DNA of 64,000 bases from positions 1,550,001-1,614,000 of the forward strand of contig NZ_MTQL01000007.1 in NCBI RefSeq assembly GCF_001984125.1, written 5' to 3'. Numbering within the stretch: position 1 is the stretch's first letter; every line of letters starts with the position of its first letter. Origin of the DNA: Leifsonia sp. ALI-44-B. GTDB lineage: Bacteria > Actinomycetota > Actinomycetes > Actinomycetales > Microbacteriaceae. The notes under the pieces are model-generated. The model did no database searches. It was not told the DNA's origin and saw only the letters and a list, made by a program, of their open reading frames with translations. Both the position numbers and the translations under genes were made by a program. Below, in pieces: positions 44,930 through 53,405 of the stretch.

Positions 44930-47900
44930 TCCGCGCATTCCTCGCCCGACGCGGCGCGGCCCTCGCCACCGTGCTGGCCGGCGTGCTCGTGGTCGCCCTC
45001 ATCGCCGTGATCTCCCTCGTGAGCACGGGCTATCGCGCCGACAACCTGAGCCTCGACGACGATTCGGTGTGGGTCACCAACCAGAGCCGGCAGGCGATCG
45101 GTCGCGCCAACGTGCGCGTGGGCGAACTCAACGCCGCGCTGGCCGTCGAACGCGCCGGCACCGGCGCGACGGGCGTGGATGTGGTGCAAGACGGGGCTAC
45201 CGTGCTGCTCGTCGACCGCGCGGCCGGGAGCGTCGGCCGCGTCGATCTGGCCACGGCCACCGTGGACGAACCGGTTCCGCTGCCGCCGGGGGCCTCCGAC
45301 GTGCACGTGGCCCGCGGCCGCGTCGTGATAGCGCGCGGCGGCGACCTGTGGCTTCTTCCCACGGCCTCGCTCGAGGACTTCCGCTCCGACGACGAGCCGA
45401 CGGTGTCGCTCGGTGCCGATGCGCTCACAGCGGTGGCGCCGACGGGAGACATCTTCGTCTACCGCGCCGAGACGGGGCGGCTCTCGCACCTCGGGCCGGG
45501 AAGCGACCGGGTCGACGACGCGACGACGATCGGCACGGGCGCGACCGATACCCCGCAAGACGGGGGAGTCGACGGCGGTGCGGACGGGGGAGCGGACGGG
45601 GCGCCGGCGGTGGCCGGTTCCCCGGGTTCCCTGCAACTCACGGCCACGGGCGATCGGTATGCGCTGCTCGACCGCGACGCCGGGCTGCTGCACACGCCAT
45701 CCGGTCAGATCGACCTGGCCGACATCGACGGGTTGGATGCCGACACCGCCGTCGTCCAGCAACCCTCCGCCGCCCGCGACGGAGTGCTCGTCGCCACCGC
45801 CGATTCGCTCGTCGAAGTGTCGTCGTCGGGCGCCGGGCGCGTGCTCGCGACGGGAGCGTTCGGGCCGGCCGTCGCCCCCGCATCGACTCCGAACCCCGCG
45901 GCGGGCGCCGCGGGCGAATGTCTCGTGGGAGCCTGGCGGAGCGGGACCGTCGCAACCCTCTGCGGCCGGCCGTCGAGCGATGCCGACGCCCGCGTGTCGA
46001 CCGTCAGCGGGTTGGTTCCCGGCGCCGACCTCGCCTTCCGGGTGCTCGAGGACCGCGTCGTGCTGAACGACCGGGTGGGCGGCGGCTCCTGGGCCGTTCT
46101 CGACGGCAACCGGTCGATCGACAACTGGGACGACCTGCTCGCCGACACCGACACCGAGGAACAGGTCGAAGAGAACACCGACGACACCCCGCCCGAATAC
46201 GACGAAGAACAGAAGCCCCCGGTCGCGGTCGCCGACAGCCTCGGGGCGCGGCCCGGACGCTCGACGCTGCTTCCCGTGCTGCTGAACGACTACGACCCCA
46301 ACGGCGATGTGCTCGTCATCGACGGCGTCGGGGAGGTGCCGACGGACACCGGGCGCGTCGACCTCGTGAACGACGGGCAGAGCATCAAGCTGACCCTCTC
46401 GCCCGAGGCCAGGGGCGACCTCCGGTTCGCCTACTCCATCAGCGACGGCCGTGGCGGCACGGCGACGGCCGATGTGACCGTGACGGTGCGCGGGGACGAC
46501 GAGAACGGCCCGCCCGCGCAGGTGCGGCCGACGCGCACGACCGTCGCTTCGGGCGGACGCGTGAGCACCCAGGTGCTCGGCGACTGGGTCGACCCCGACG
46601 GAGACCCCCTCTACCTCACGCGCGCGAGCGTCGACGCACCCGACCTGACGCAATTCACCCCCGCAGGTGAGGTCGTCTACACCGACGGCGGCACGGGAGC
46701 GGAAGCCCGCGACATCCCGCTGCTCGTGTCGGACGGCCGGGCCGAGGGCGCCGGTGTGTTGGCCGTGAGCATCAAACCGTCGGGTCAGGTGCCCATCATC
46801 ACCGACGGGTTCGCCGTGACCGCCTATGCAGGCGAGGATGTGCGCATCACGCCGCTCGATCACGCGCGCGGCGGCTCGGCACCCCTGCGCCTCGTCAACG
46901 TTCCGAGCCGCGACGGATCGACCGTCGTGCCGGACTACGACCTCGGCACGTTCCGTTTCACGAGCGGCGAGGCGCGCACCCACTTGCTCGAGTACACCGT
47001 GACCGACGGCGTGCTCACCGAGACGGGCCAGGTGCGCATCGACGTGCTGCCGAATCCCACCGGCGCGGCACCCGTCACGGTTCCGCACACGGCTTTCGTG
47101 CGCGAACAGTCGAGCCAGGATGTCGCCGTGCTCGAGCAGGACTTCGACCCGGCCGGCGGCGTGCTCGTCGTCACGGGCGTCGACGACGCGCCCATCGACA
47201 GCGGCATCCGCGTGGAGGTCGTCGAACAGCGGCTCGTGCGCATCACCCTGACGCGGCCGCTCGAGGCGCCGACGCCCATCGGCTACCACGTGTCGAACGG
47301 CACGGCCGAGAGCGACGGCACGATCACGGTCATCCAGGTGCCGACGCCCGCCGTGCGACAGGCGCCCATCGCCAACCCCGACACGGCGTCGGTGCGCGTG
47401 GGCGACGCCATCGACATCCCCGTGCTCGCCAACGACCGGCACCCCGACGGCGACGCCCTCACCCTCGACGCCACCCTCAGCCGACAGGTTCCGGGCAACG
47501 CGGGTCTGCTCTTCGTGTCGGGCACGGTTCTGCGCTACCTCGCGCCGCGCGAACCCGGAAACTACACGGCGACCTATCGCGTGCGCGGGCCCGACGGGCA
47601 GTGGGCCGACGCCGACGTCACGATCACCGTGCGCGAGGCCGACGCGGCCGGCAACCGTCCGCCCGTGCCCAAGACCGTGACGAGCCGCGTGCTCGCGGGC
47701 GACACCGTCCGCGTGCCGATCCCGCTGCAGGGCATCGATCCCGACGGCGACTCGGTCAAGCTCGCGGGGCAGGCCAGCAACCCGGAAAAGGGTGCCGTGA
47801 CGGCATCCGGAATCGATTGGTTCGAGTACGAAGCGGGCGCCTATTCCACCGGAACCGACGAATTCTCGTACACGGTCGTCGACACGCTCGGTCAGACCGC

Positions 47901-50900
47901 GACGGGAACCGTGCGCATCGGCATCAGCCCGCCGCGAGACGGTGCCCGCAACCCCGTCGCGACCTCCGACGAGGTGACGACGCGGCCGGGCCGCACCATC
48001 ACGGTGCGCCCGCTCGACAACGATTCCGACCCCGACGGCGACACGCTCACCATCACGGGCGTCACGCCGACGACGCCGGGGGCCGCGGCCGAGGTGCGCG
48101 GCAGCACCATCCGCGTCACGGTTCCCGACGGGCGCGGTCGTTACGGCTTCGTGTACGACATCGAGAACGGCCGCGGCGGCACGGCATCCACCTTCCTCAC
48201 GGTCGTCGCCGACCCGGATGCTCCGGCCGCCAGGCCCCTGGCCCGCGACACCGTCCTCTCGCTCAGCGATATCCAAGACGCCGACGAGGTGACCGTCAAC
48301 CCGCTGAAGAACGTGTTCTTCGCCGAGGGAGAGGTGTCCTCGCTGGACCTCACGATTCCCGGCGACTTCGCCCAGGCCGCGCGCATAACCAGTTCGAAGC
48401 GCGTCGTGGTCGCCGTGACGAACGAGAGCCAGATCATCCCCTTCGTCGTCGCCCACCCCGACGACGCCGACGTCACGGCCACGGCTTTCATCTGGGTGCC
48501 GGGCAAGCGGGATGCGGTGCCGCAACTCAAGGCGGGTGTGAAACCGATCAGCGTCACGAGCGGCGAGAGTGTCGACATCCGGCTCGCCGACTATGTGATC
48601 GCGCCAGACGGACGCGACGTGCGCCTCACGGACACCGCCACGGTGCGGGCCACCCACGCCGATGGTTCGGCCCTCACGGTGGACGACCGCACCCTGCGTT
48701 TCCGCAGCGCCGACGGCTACTTCGGGCCGGCTTCGATCTCGTTCGAGGTCACCGATTCGGGCGGGGGCGGCGCAGGGGGCGCGGCGAAGGCGGCCACGCT
48801 CGTCCTGCCGATCGACGTGGTGCCCACCGAGAACCAGCCGCCCGTCTTCACGGGGGGCCAGATCGACTTCGAACCGGGGCAGTCGAAGGACATCGACCTC
48901 ACAAAACTCACGCGCTATCCCTACGCCGACGACCTGGACCAGCTCGCGTTCAGCGTGCTCGACCCGCGCGCCACCGGTTTCGACGTTGCGCTGTCGGGCA
49001 GCACCCTGACGGTCACGGCCCGCGCCGATACGCCGAAGGGGTCGGCGTCGAGCGCGCTCATCGGCGTGCGTGACACCGCGAACCCGGGTCAGAACGGGCG
49101 CCTCGACCTGCGCGTCGTCGCCTCGACGCGTCCGCTGGCTCAGCCCGCCACCGACCAGGTCATCGCGCCCCGCGGCCAGACCACCACGGTCAACGTGCTG
49201 CAGAACGACCAGGCCACCAACCCCTTCCCGGGCGAACCCCTCACGGTCGTCGCGGTGCGCGGCGCCGACGGGCAGAACGTGCCGGCGGGGGTCAGCATCA
49301 CGCCGTCGGCCGACCGCTCGACGCTCTCCATCCAGGTTTCGGGCGATGCGGCCGCTCGCGACACCACGGTGCAATACCAGGTCGCGGATGCCACGGGCGA
49401 TCCGGCCCGGCACACGTGGGGCACCGTGCGCATCAGCGTTCAAGACGCGCCCGACCCCGTGAGTGCCGTGCGCGTCACAGGCTTCGACGACCGCGGCATC
49501 ACCGTCACGTGGGTGCCGGGCGCCGCCAACAACGCGAGTATCACGGGATTCCGGGTGGGCGTGCGTCCCGCGGGTGGCGGGGCCGCAACAACGACGGCCT
49601 GCGCAGCGACGACGTGCCGCGTGCCGACCCCCGGCAACGGCAGCGACAACGCCGTCACACTCGAGGTGGTGGCCGAGAACAGCATCGGGGCGTCAACGCC
49701 GACCGGGCTGGCCGAACGCGTCTGGTCCGACGTGATTCCGGCCGCACCCGCCGGCATCACTGCCGAACCCCTCGACGGGGGCCTCCGCATCGGCTGGGAT
49801 GCCGTGAGCATGCCGTCCGGCGCGAGCCCCGTGCGCACCTACGTGGCCACGGTCGGCGGCCGCGAACGCAGCATCGCCGCCACCGGAAGCTGTTCGGGCG
49901 GCCGGTGCACGACCGAGGTGCAGGGCCTGCCCAACGGCAGCCGCGTCGACCTCACCATCTCGGCGCGTAACGACGCGTATCCGGCCCTCTCGAAGTGGAA
50001 CAGCGCCGCGGGCCAGGGCACACCCTTCGGCGCCCCGAGCGGCGGCGGCGTGCGCGCCGACGGCGACTCCGGCAGCGGCACCGTGACGGTGTCGTGGTCG
50101 GGCTTCGGCTCGAACGGCGACCCCATCGCCGGGTACTTCGTCGAGCGGCTCGCGAACGGACAGACCCCGACGGGCTCCGGCGCCTGCCGGGTGTCGAGTC
50201 CCGCGCCCGGCACCGTCACGCCGCCCGTCGCCGGGGGATCGGTCGTCGAGGTCCGCTCAGAAGGGGCGGGCGCGTCATCCACCGTTTTCACCGGTCTCGA
50301 CGAGGCGAACAAGACGTACTTCTTCGCCGTCTGGGCCTACAACCGCGCGGGCTGCGCCGTCTCGAACGTGACCGAGGTGCGCATCCGGCCGACGCCCGGC
50401 GACGCCCCACGCGCCGACGGGGTCATGGTCGAGACCGCGCGTTCCACCTACGACTACCGCGTCACCAACCTGCAGCCGCGGGCCGACCGCTACCAGATCG
50501 CCACGGTCGACGCGGCCGGCAACCGGGTCGGATCCTGGGTGTCGTTCGCCACCGGATCGTTCCCGCGTGAGGTGCTCGAGCTGCCCACCGGGCAGCGCGT
50601 GCAGTTCGCGCTGCGAGCCTGCAACGTCTACGCCGTCGTCGAGGTGTGCGGTGACCCCGCGGTCATGACCGCGCCCGAGACATCCCTCGCGTTCCGGCCC
50701 GTCGACCTGCGCTACGACGGCGCGGCCGGCGCGTACAGCTGGACCGCCCTCCCCTCGAACGGGCCCGACTACCCGGCCACCGCCCTGTGCGTCGACCAGG
50801 CCAACCCCGAGAACATGGGCACCAGCTCGGCAACCGGATGCTCGTTCCCCGCGCCGCCCGTCGACCCCGCGCTGTTTATCACCATCGGCGGCAAGAGGAT

Positions 50901-50916
50901 TCAGGTGACCCCATGA
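44926..50916 (+). CDS. Giant membrane-anchored surface protein with about eleven Ig-like/cadherin-like repeats and three to four FN3 domains
   Basis: 1996 residues. An N-terminal basic stretch and one hydrophobic segment (about 12-33) act as signal anchor, so the bulk is outside. Residues 40-390 look like a beta-propeller-like region with repeated short hydrophobic strands and VD..TATV turns. An acidic linker (DTDTEEQVEENTDD) precedes about eleven repeats of roughly 95 residues, each centred on a (N)D-x-DP-(N/D)GD element, for example at residues 451, 548, 735, 833, 936 and 1029; these Asp clusters are likely Ca2+ sites. FN3 domains start near residues 1506, 1604, 1700 and (degenerate) 1823. 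It is coupled to the kinase by a 4-bp overlap. Function is unproven; adhesion or a wall-sensing scaffold are plausible. Confidence 0.85.
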   Translation: MIRAFLARRGAALATVLAGVLVVALIAVISLVSTGYRADNLSLDDDSVWVTNQSRQAIGRANVRVGELNAALAVERAGTGATGVDVVQDGATVLLVDRAAGSVGRVDLATATVDEPVPLPPGASDVHVARGRVVIARGGDLWLLPTASLEDFRSDDEPTVSLGADALTAVAPTGDIFVYRAETGRLSHLGPGSDRVDDATTIGTGATDTPQDGGVDGGADGGADGAPAVAGSPGSLQLTATGDRYALLDRDAGLLHTPSGQIDLADIDGLDADTAVVQQPSAARDGVLVATADSLVEVSSSGAGRVLATGAFGPAVAPASTPNPAAGAAGECLVGAWRSGTVATLCGRPSSDADARVSTVSGLVPGADLAFRVLEDRVVLNDRVGGGSWAVLDGNRSIDNWDDLLADTDTEEQVEENTDDTPPEYDEEQKPPVAVADSLGARPGRSTLLPVLLNDYDPNGDVLVIDGVGEVPTDTGRVDLVNDGQSIKLTLSPEARGDLRFAYSISDGRGGTATADVTVTVRGDDENGPPAQVRPTRTTVASGGRVSTQVLGDWVDPDGDPLYLTRASVDAPDLTQFTPAGEVVYTDGGTGAEARDIPLLVSDGRAEGAGVLAVSIKPSGQVPIITDGFAVTAYAGEDVRITPLDHARGGSAPLRLVNVPSRDGSTVVPDYDLGTFRFTSGEARTHLLEYTVTDGVLTETGQVRIDVLPNPTGAAPVTVPHTAFVREQSSQDVAVLEQDFDPAGGVLVVTGVDDAPIDSGIRVEVVEQRLVRITLTRPLEAPTPIGYHVSNGTAESDGTITVIQVPTPAVRQAPIANPDTASVRVGDAIDIPVLANDRHPDGDALTLDATLSRQVPGNAGLLFVSGTVLRYLAPREPGNYTATYRVRGPDGQWADADVTITVREADAAGNRPPVPKTVTSRVLAGDTVRVPIPLQGIDPDGDSVKLAGQASNPEKGAVTASGIDWFEYEAGAYSTGTDEFSYTVVDTLGQTATGTVRIGISPPRDGARNPVATSDEVTTRPGRTITVRPLDNDSDPDGDTLTITGVTPTTPGAAAEVRGSTIRVTVPDGRGRYGFVYDIENGRGGTASTFLTVVADPDAPAARPLARDTVLSLSDIQDADEVTVNPLKNVFFAEGEVSSLDLTIPGDFAQAARITSSKRVVVAVTNESQIIPFVVAHPDDADVTATAFIWVPGKRDAVPQLKAGVKPISVTSGESVDIRLADYVIAPDGRDVRLTDTATVRATHADGSALTVDDRTLRFRSADGYFGPASISFEVTDSGGGGAGGAAKAATLVLPIDVVPTENQPPVFTGGQIDFEPGQSKDIDLTKLTRYPYADDLDQLAFSVLDPRATGFDVALSGSTLTVTARADTPKGSASSALIGVRDTANPGQNGRLDLRVVASTRPLAQPATDQVIAPRGQTTTVNVLQNDQATNPFPGEPLTVVAVRGADGQNVPAGVSITPSADRSTLSIQVSGDAAARDTTVQYQVADATGDPARHTWGTVRISVQDAPDPVSAVRVTGFDDRGITVTWVPGAANNASITGFRVGVRPAGGGAATTTACAATTCRVPTPGNGSDNAVTLEVVAENSIGASTPTGLAERVWSDVIPAAPAGITAEPLDGGLRIGWDAVSMPSGASPVRTYVATVGGRERSIAATGSCSGGRCTTEVQGLPNGSRVDLTISARNDAYPALSKWNSAAGQGTPFGAPSGGGVRADGDSGSGTVTVSWSGFGSNGDPIAGYFVERLANGQTPTGSGACRVSSPAPGTVTPPVAGGSVVEVRSEGAGASSTVFTGLDEANKTYFFAVWAYNRAGCAVSNVTEVRIRPTPGDAPRADGVMVETARSTYDYRVTNLQPRADRYQIATVDAAGNRVGSWVSFATGSFPREVLELPTGQRVQFALRACNVYAVVEVCGDPAVMTAPETSLAFRPVDLRYDGAAGAYSWTALPSNGPDYPATALCVDQANPENMGTSSATGCSFPAPPVDPALFITIGGKRIQVTP

Positions 50917-50953
50917 CGCGTGCCCCGGCATTCCACCCCCGAAAGGACCCCTC

Positions 50954-51922
50954 GTGACCCTCACCCCCGAAGAGGCGCGCTGGTTCGCCAGCACCTTCGA
51001 CTCCCTCGTCGCGAACGTGGAGCAGGTGCTGCTCGGCAAGAGCCACGTCGTGCGGCTGGCCTTCACCACCCTGATGAGCCGCGGCCACCTGCTGCTCGAG
51101 GACGTGCCCGGAACCGGTAAGACGTCGCTCGCGCGCGCCATCGCGGCATCCATCGACGGCACGCATTCGCGCGTGCAGTTCACGCCCGACCTGCTGCCCG
51201 GCGACATCACGGGTGTGAGCATCTATGACCAGCGCAGCGGCAGCTTCGAGTTCCACCGCGGCCCGATCTTCGCGAACATCGTGCTCGCCGACGAGATCAA
51301 CCGCGCGAGCCCCAAGACCCAGTCGGCGCTGCTCGAAGTGATGGAGGAGCTGACGGTGACGGTTGACGGCACCACGCATCCGGTGCATCCGCCGTTCATG
51401 GTGCTCGCCACGCAGAACCCCATCGAACAGGCCGGAACCTACCGCCTGCCCGAGGCCCAACTCGACCGCTTCCTGCTGAAGACGTCGATCGGATACCCCG
51501 ACCACCAGTCCACGATGCAGATTCTCGAGGGGGCCGCGGCTCCCGCGACCATCTCGCCCGTCGTGCCCGCGTCGACCATTCGCGACATGTTGGCCATCGC
51601 GCGCACCACCTTCGTCGACCCGACGATCAACGACTACATCGTGCGCATCGTCGAGGCCACGAGGCAGGCCGAGGAGGTGCGGCTGGGCGCGAGCGTGCGC
51701 GGGGCTCTGGCTCTGCTCGCCGCGGTGCGCACGTGGGCCGTGTCGCAGGGTCGCACATTCGTCACCCCCGACGATGTGAAGGCGCTCGCTGAACCCGTGC
51801 TCGCGCACCGGCTCGTGCTCGACGCCGAGGCGGAATACGACGGGGTGACGCCCTCGAGCGTCATCTCGCAGGTGCTCATCGATGCGCCGCCGCCCGGAGA
51901 CGGGGCTGGCCGTGCCGGCTAA
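50954..51922 (+). CDS. MoxR-family AAA+ ATPase
   Basis: Chaperone-type AAA+ ATPase usually paired with DUF58 and transglutaminase-like proteins. The 322-residue protein has VEQVLLGKSHVVRLAF near residue 22, Walker A EDVPGTGKTSLARAI near residue 51, VQFTPDLLPGDITGVS, Walker B IVLADEINRASPKTQSALLEVMEE near residue 112, sensor-1 VLATQNPIEQAGTYRLPEAQLDRFL near residue 152 and a helical C-terminal lid. The GTG start has GAAAGGA about 8 nt upstream. It overlaps the DUF58 gene. Confidence 0.95.
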   Translation: MTLTPEEARWFASTFDSLVANVEQVLLGKSHVVRLAFTTLMSRGHLLLEDVPGTGKTSLARAIAASIDGTHSRVQFTPDLLPGDITGVSIYDQRSGSFEFHRGPIFANIVLADEINRASPKTQSALLEVMEELTVTVDGTTHPVHPPFMVLATQNPIEQAGTYRLPEAQLDRFLLKTSIGYPDHQSTMQILEGAAAPATISPVVPASTIRDMLAIARTTFVDPTINDYIVRIVEATRQAEEVRLGASVRGALALLAAVRTWAVSQGRTFVTPDDVKALAEPVLAHRLVLDAEAEYDGVTPSSVISQVLIDAPPPGDGAGRAG

Positions 51923-53405
51923 CGAAGGGAAGGCGGGGGAGGGGACGGAGCGGAACACGAGCGGCCGCGCGGCTGTGCCCGTCGTCACACGTGCGAGCGC
52001 CGACACGCGCTCGCGCACGCGCACGAACGCGCGCACGAACGGGCGAGCGTCGACCCGGACCTCGGCGCGCGGCGCGACAGGTCTGCGCGACCTGACGTCC
52101 ACGTCCCTGCGAGCCGATGCCGCAGACGACGCGGGGCTGGCCGCGAATGCTCGCCTGAGCGTGGCCCGCACGCTCCGTCGCGCTCGCCGCGCGCTCGCGC
52201 GCGCCTGGTCGGCCGTCACGGCGGTCGTCACGCCCCTCGGCTGGGCCGTCGCCGTCCTCGCGATCGCCGGGCTCGCTGCCGGCTACGCACTCGGCTGGAC
52301 CGAGTTCGTCGTCATCGGCTGGGCCGCCGTCATCGCGGCCGCGGTCGCCGCTCTCTTCCTCATCGGCCGCATCCGGCACGGGGTCACGCTGCACCTCGCC
52401 GACGACCGCGTCGTCGTGGGGGCCACGGCGGTCGGCCAGCTCACGATCGGCAACCCCGGGCTCCGGCTGTTGCCGGCCATCACCGTCGACGTGCCCGTGG
52501 GCGAGGCCGCCCTCGATGTGCCCGTGCCGCCGCTGGCCCCCCGACAGCAGATCGAAGAACTCTTCCGCGTGCCGGCGACGAGGCGGGGCGTGTTCCCCGT
52601 CGGGCCGGCCCGCGCCACCCGGCGCGACCCGCTCGGGCTCGTGCGGCGCGAACACGCGTGGACCGACGCATCCGCCCTGTACGTGCATCCGCTCACGGTG
52701 TCGGTGCCGAGCCTCAGCACGGGTTTCGTGCGCGACCTCGAGGGTAGTCCGACGCGCGACCTCACGAGCGACGACGTGTCGTTCCACGCGCTGCGCGAAT
52801 ATGCGCCGGGAGACGAGAGGCGCAGCATCCACTGGCGGTCGACGGCGAAGACCGGGCGTTTCATGGTGCGCCAGTACGAGGAGACCCGCCGCAGCCACCT
52901 CATGGTGGCGCTCTCGGCCCGAGCCGACGAATACGCGAGCGACGAGGAATTCGAGCTGGCGGTGAGCGTCGCGGCATCGCTCGGCGTGCGCGCCATCCGA
53001 GACACGCGCACCGTCTCGGTCGTGACGGGTGAGGTAACCCCCGAGTTCTCGCGTCGCACCGTGCGGTCGGTGCGGGCCTTCGCCTCGGTCACGCCCACGC
53101 GGCTGCTCGACGACCTGGCCGCGGTCGAGCTCGAGGACCGCGCACTCGACCTCGCCGCCACGGCCCGTGCAGCCGCCGACACCATCGGCGGCATCTCGCT
53201 CGCGTTCCTCGTGTGCGGCAGCGCCACCGAACCCGCCGCCATCCGCGAGGCGGCTCGCCAGCTTCCCCTCGGTGTGGATGTCGTCGCCATCGTGTGCGAA
53301 TCGGAGGGCGTGCCCGCGCAACGTGTGTCGGCGGGCCTCACGGTCGTGACGATCGGATACCTCGACGACCTGCGTCCGGCCCTCAACCGGGCGGTGGCGC
53401 GATGA
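51882..53405 (+). CDS. DUF58-domain membrane protein
   Basis: Partner of MoxR in a widespread but poorly understood envelope module. The 507-residue product has a basic Arg/Ala/Thr-rich N-terminus of about 100 residues, two hydrophobic segments (about 110-165, AVAVLAIAGLAAGYAL and VVIGWAAVIAAAVAALFLIG), and a soluble DUF58 region with RRGVFPVGPARATRRDPLGLV near residue 243 and the diagnostic LREYAPGDERRSIHWRSTAKTGRFMVRQYEE near residue 303. The ATG at 51882 overlaps the moxR end by 41 bp. A GTG at 51912 (11-bp overlap, GGAG upstream) is an equally good start and would remove ten residues. The stop overlaps the next gene (ATGA-type). Confidence 0.92.
   Translation: MRRRPETGLAVPANEGKAGEGTERNTSGRAAVPVVTRASADTRSRTRTNARTNGRASTRTSARGATGLRDLTSTSLRADAADDAGLAANARLSVARTLRRARRALARAWSAVTAVVTPLGWAVAVLAIAGLAAGYALGWTEFVVIGWAAVIAAAVAALFLIGRIRHGVTLHLADDRVVVGATAVGQLTIGNPGLRLLPAITVDVPVGEAALDVPVPPLAPRQQIEELFRVPATRRGVFPVGPARATRRDPLGLVRREHAWTDASALYVHPLTVSVPSLSTGFVRDLEGSPTRDLTSDDVSFHALREYAPGDERRSIHWRSTAKTGRFMVRQYEETRRSHLMVALSARADEYASDEEFELAVSVAASLGVRAIRDTRTVSVVTGEVTPEFSRRTVRSVRAFASVTPTRLLDDLAAVELEDRALDLAATARAAADTIGGISLAFLVCGSATEPAAIREAARQLPLGVDVVAIVCESEGVPAQRVSAGLTVVTIGYLDDLRPALNRAVAR

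Noticed and set aside
44749-49443. A 1564-codon open frame on the minus strand opposite the giant Ig/FN3 protein
   Set aside because: It is the antisense shadow of a GC-rich gene with strong third-position bias. It has His/Arg/Gly/Asp-rich composition, no domain and no start context, while the plus-strand frame has clear repeats and overlaps with the kinase gene.
46200-50900. Internal repeats in the giant protein considered as CRISPR or mobile repeat
   Set aside because: The periodicity is about 285 nt (95 codons), and what repeats is the protein motif, not the DNA. There are no short identical repeats with spacers.
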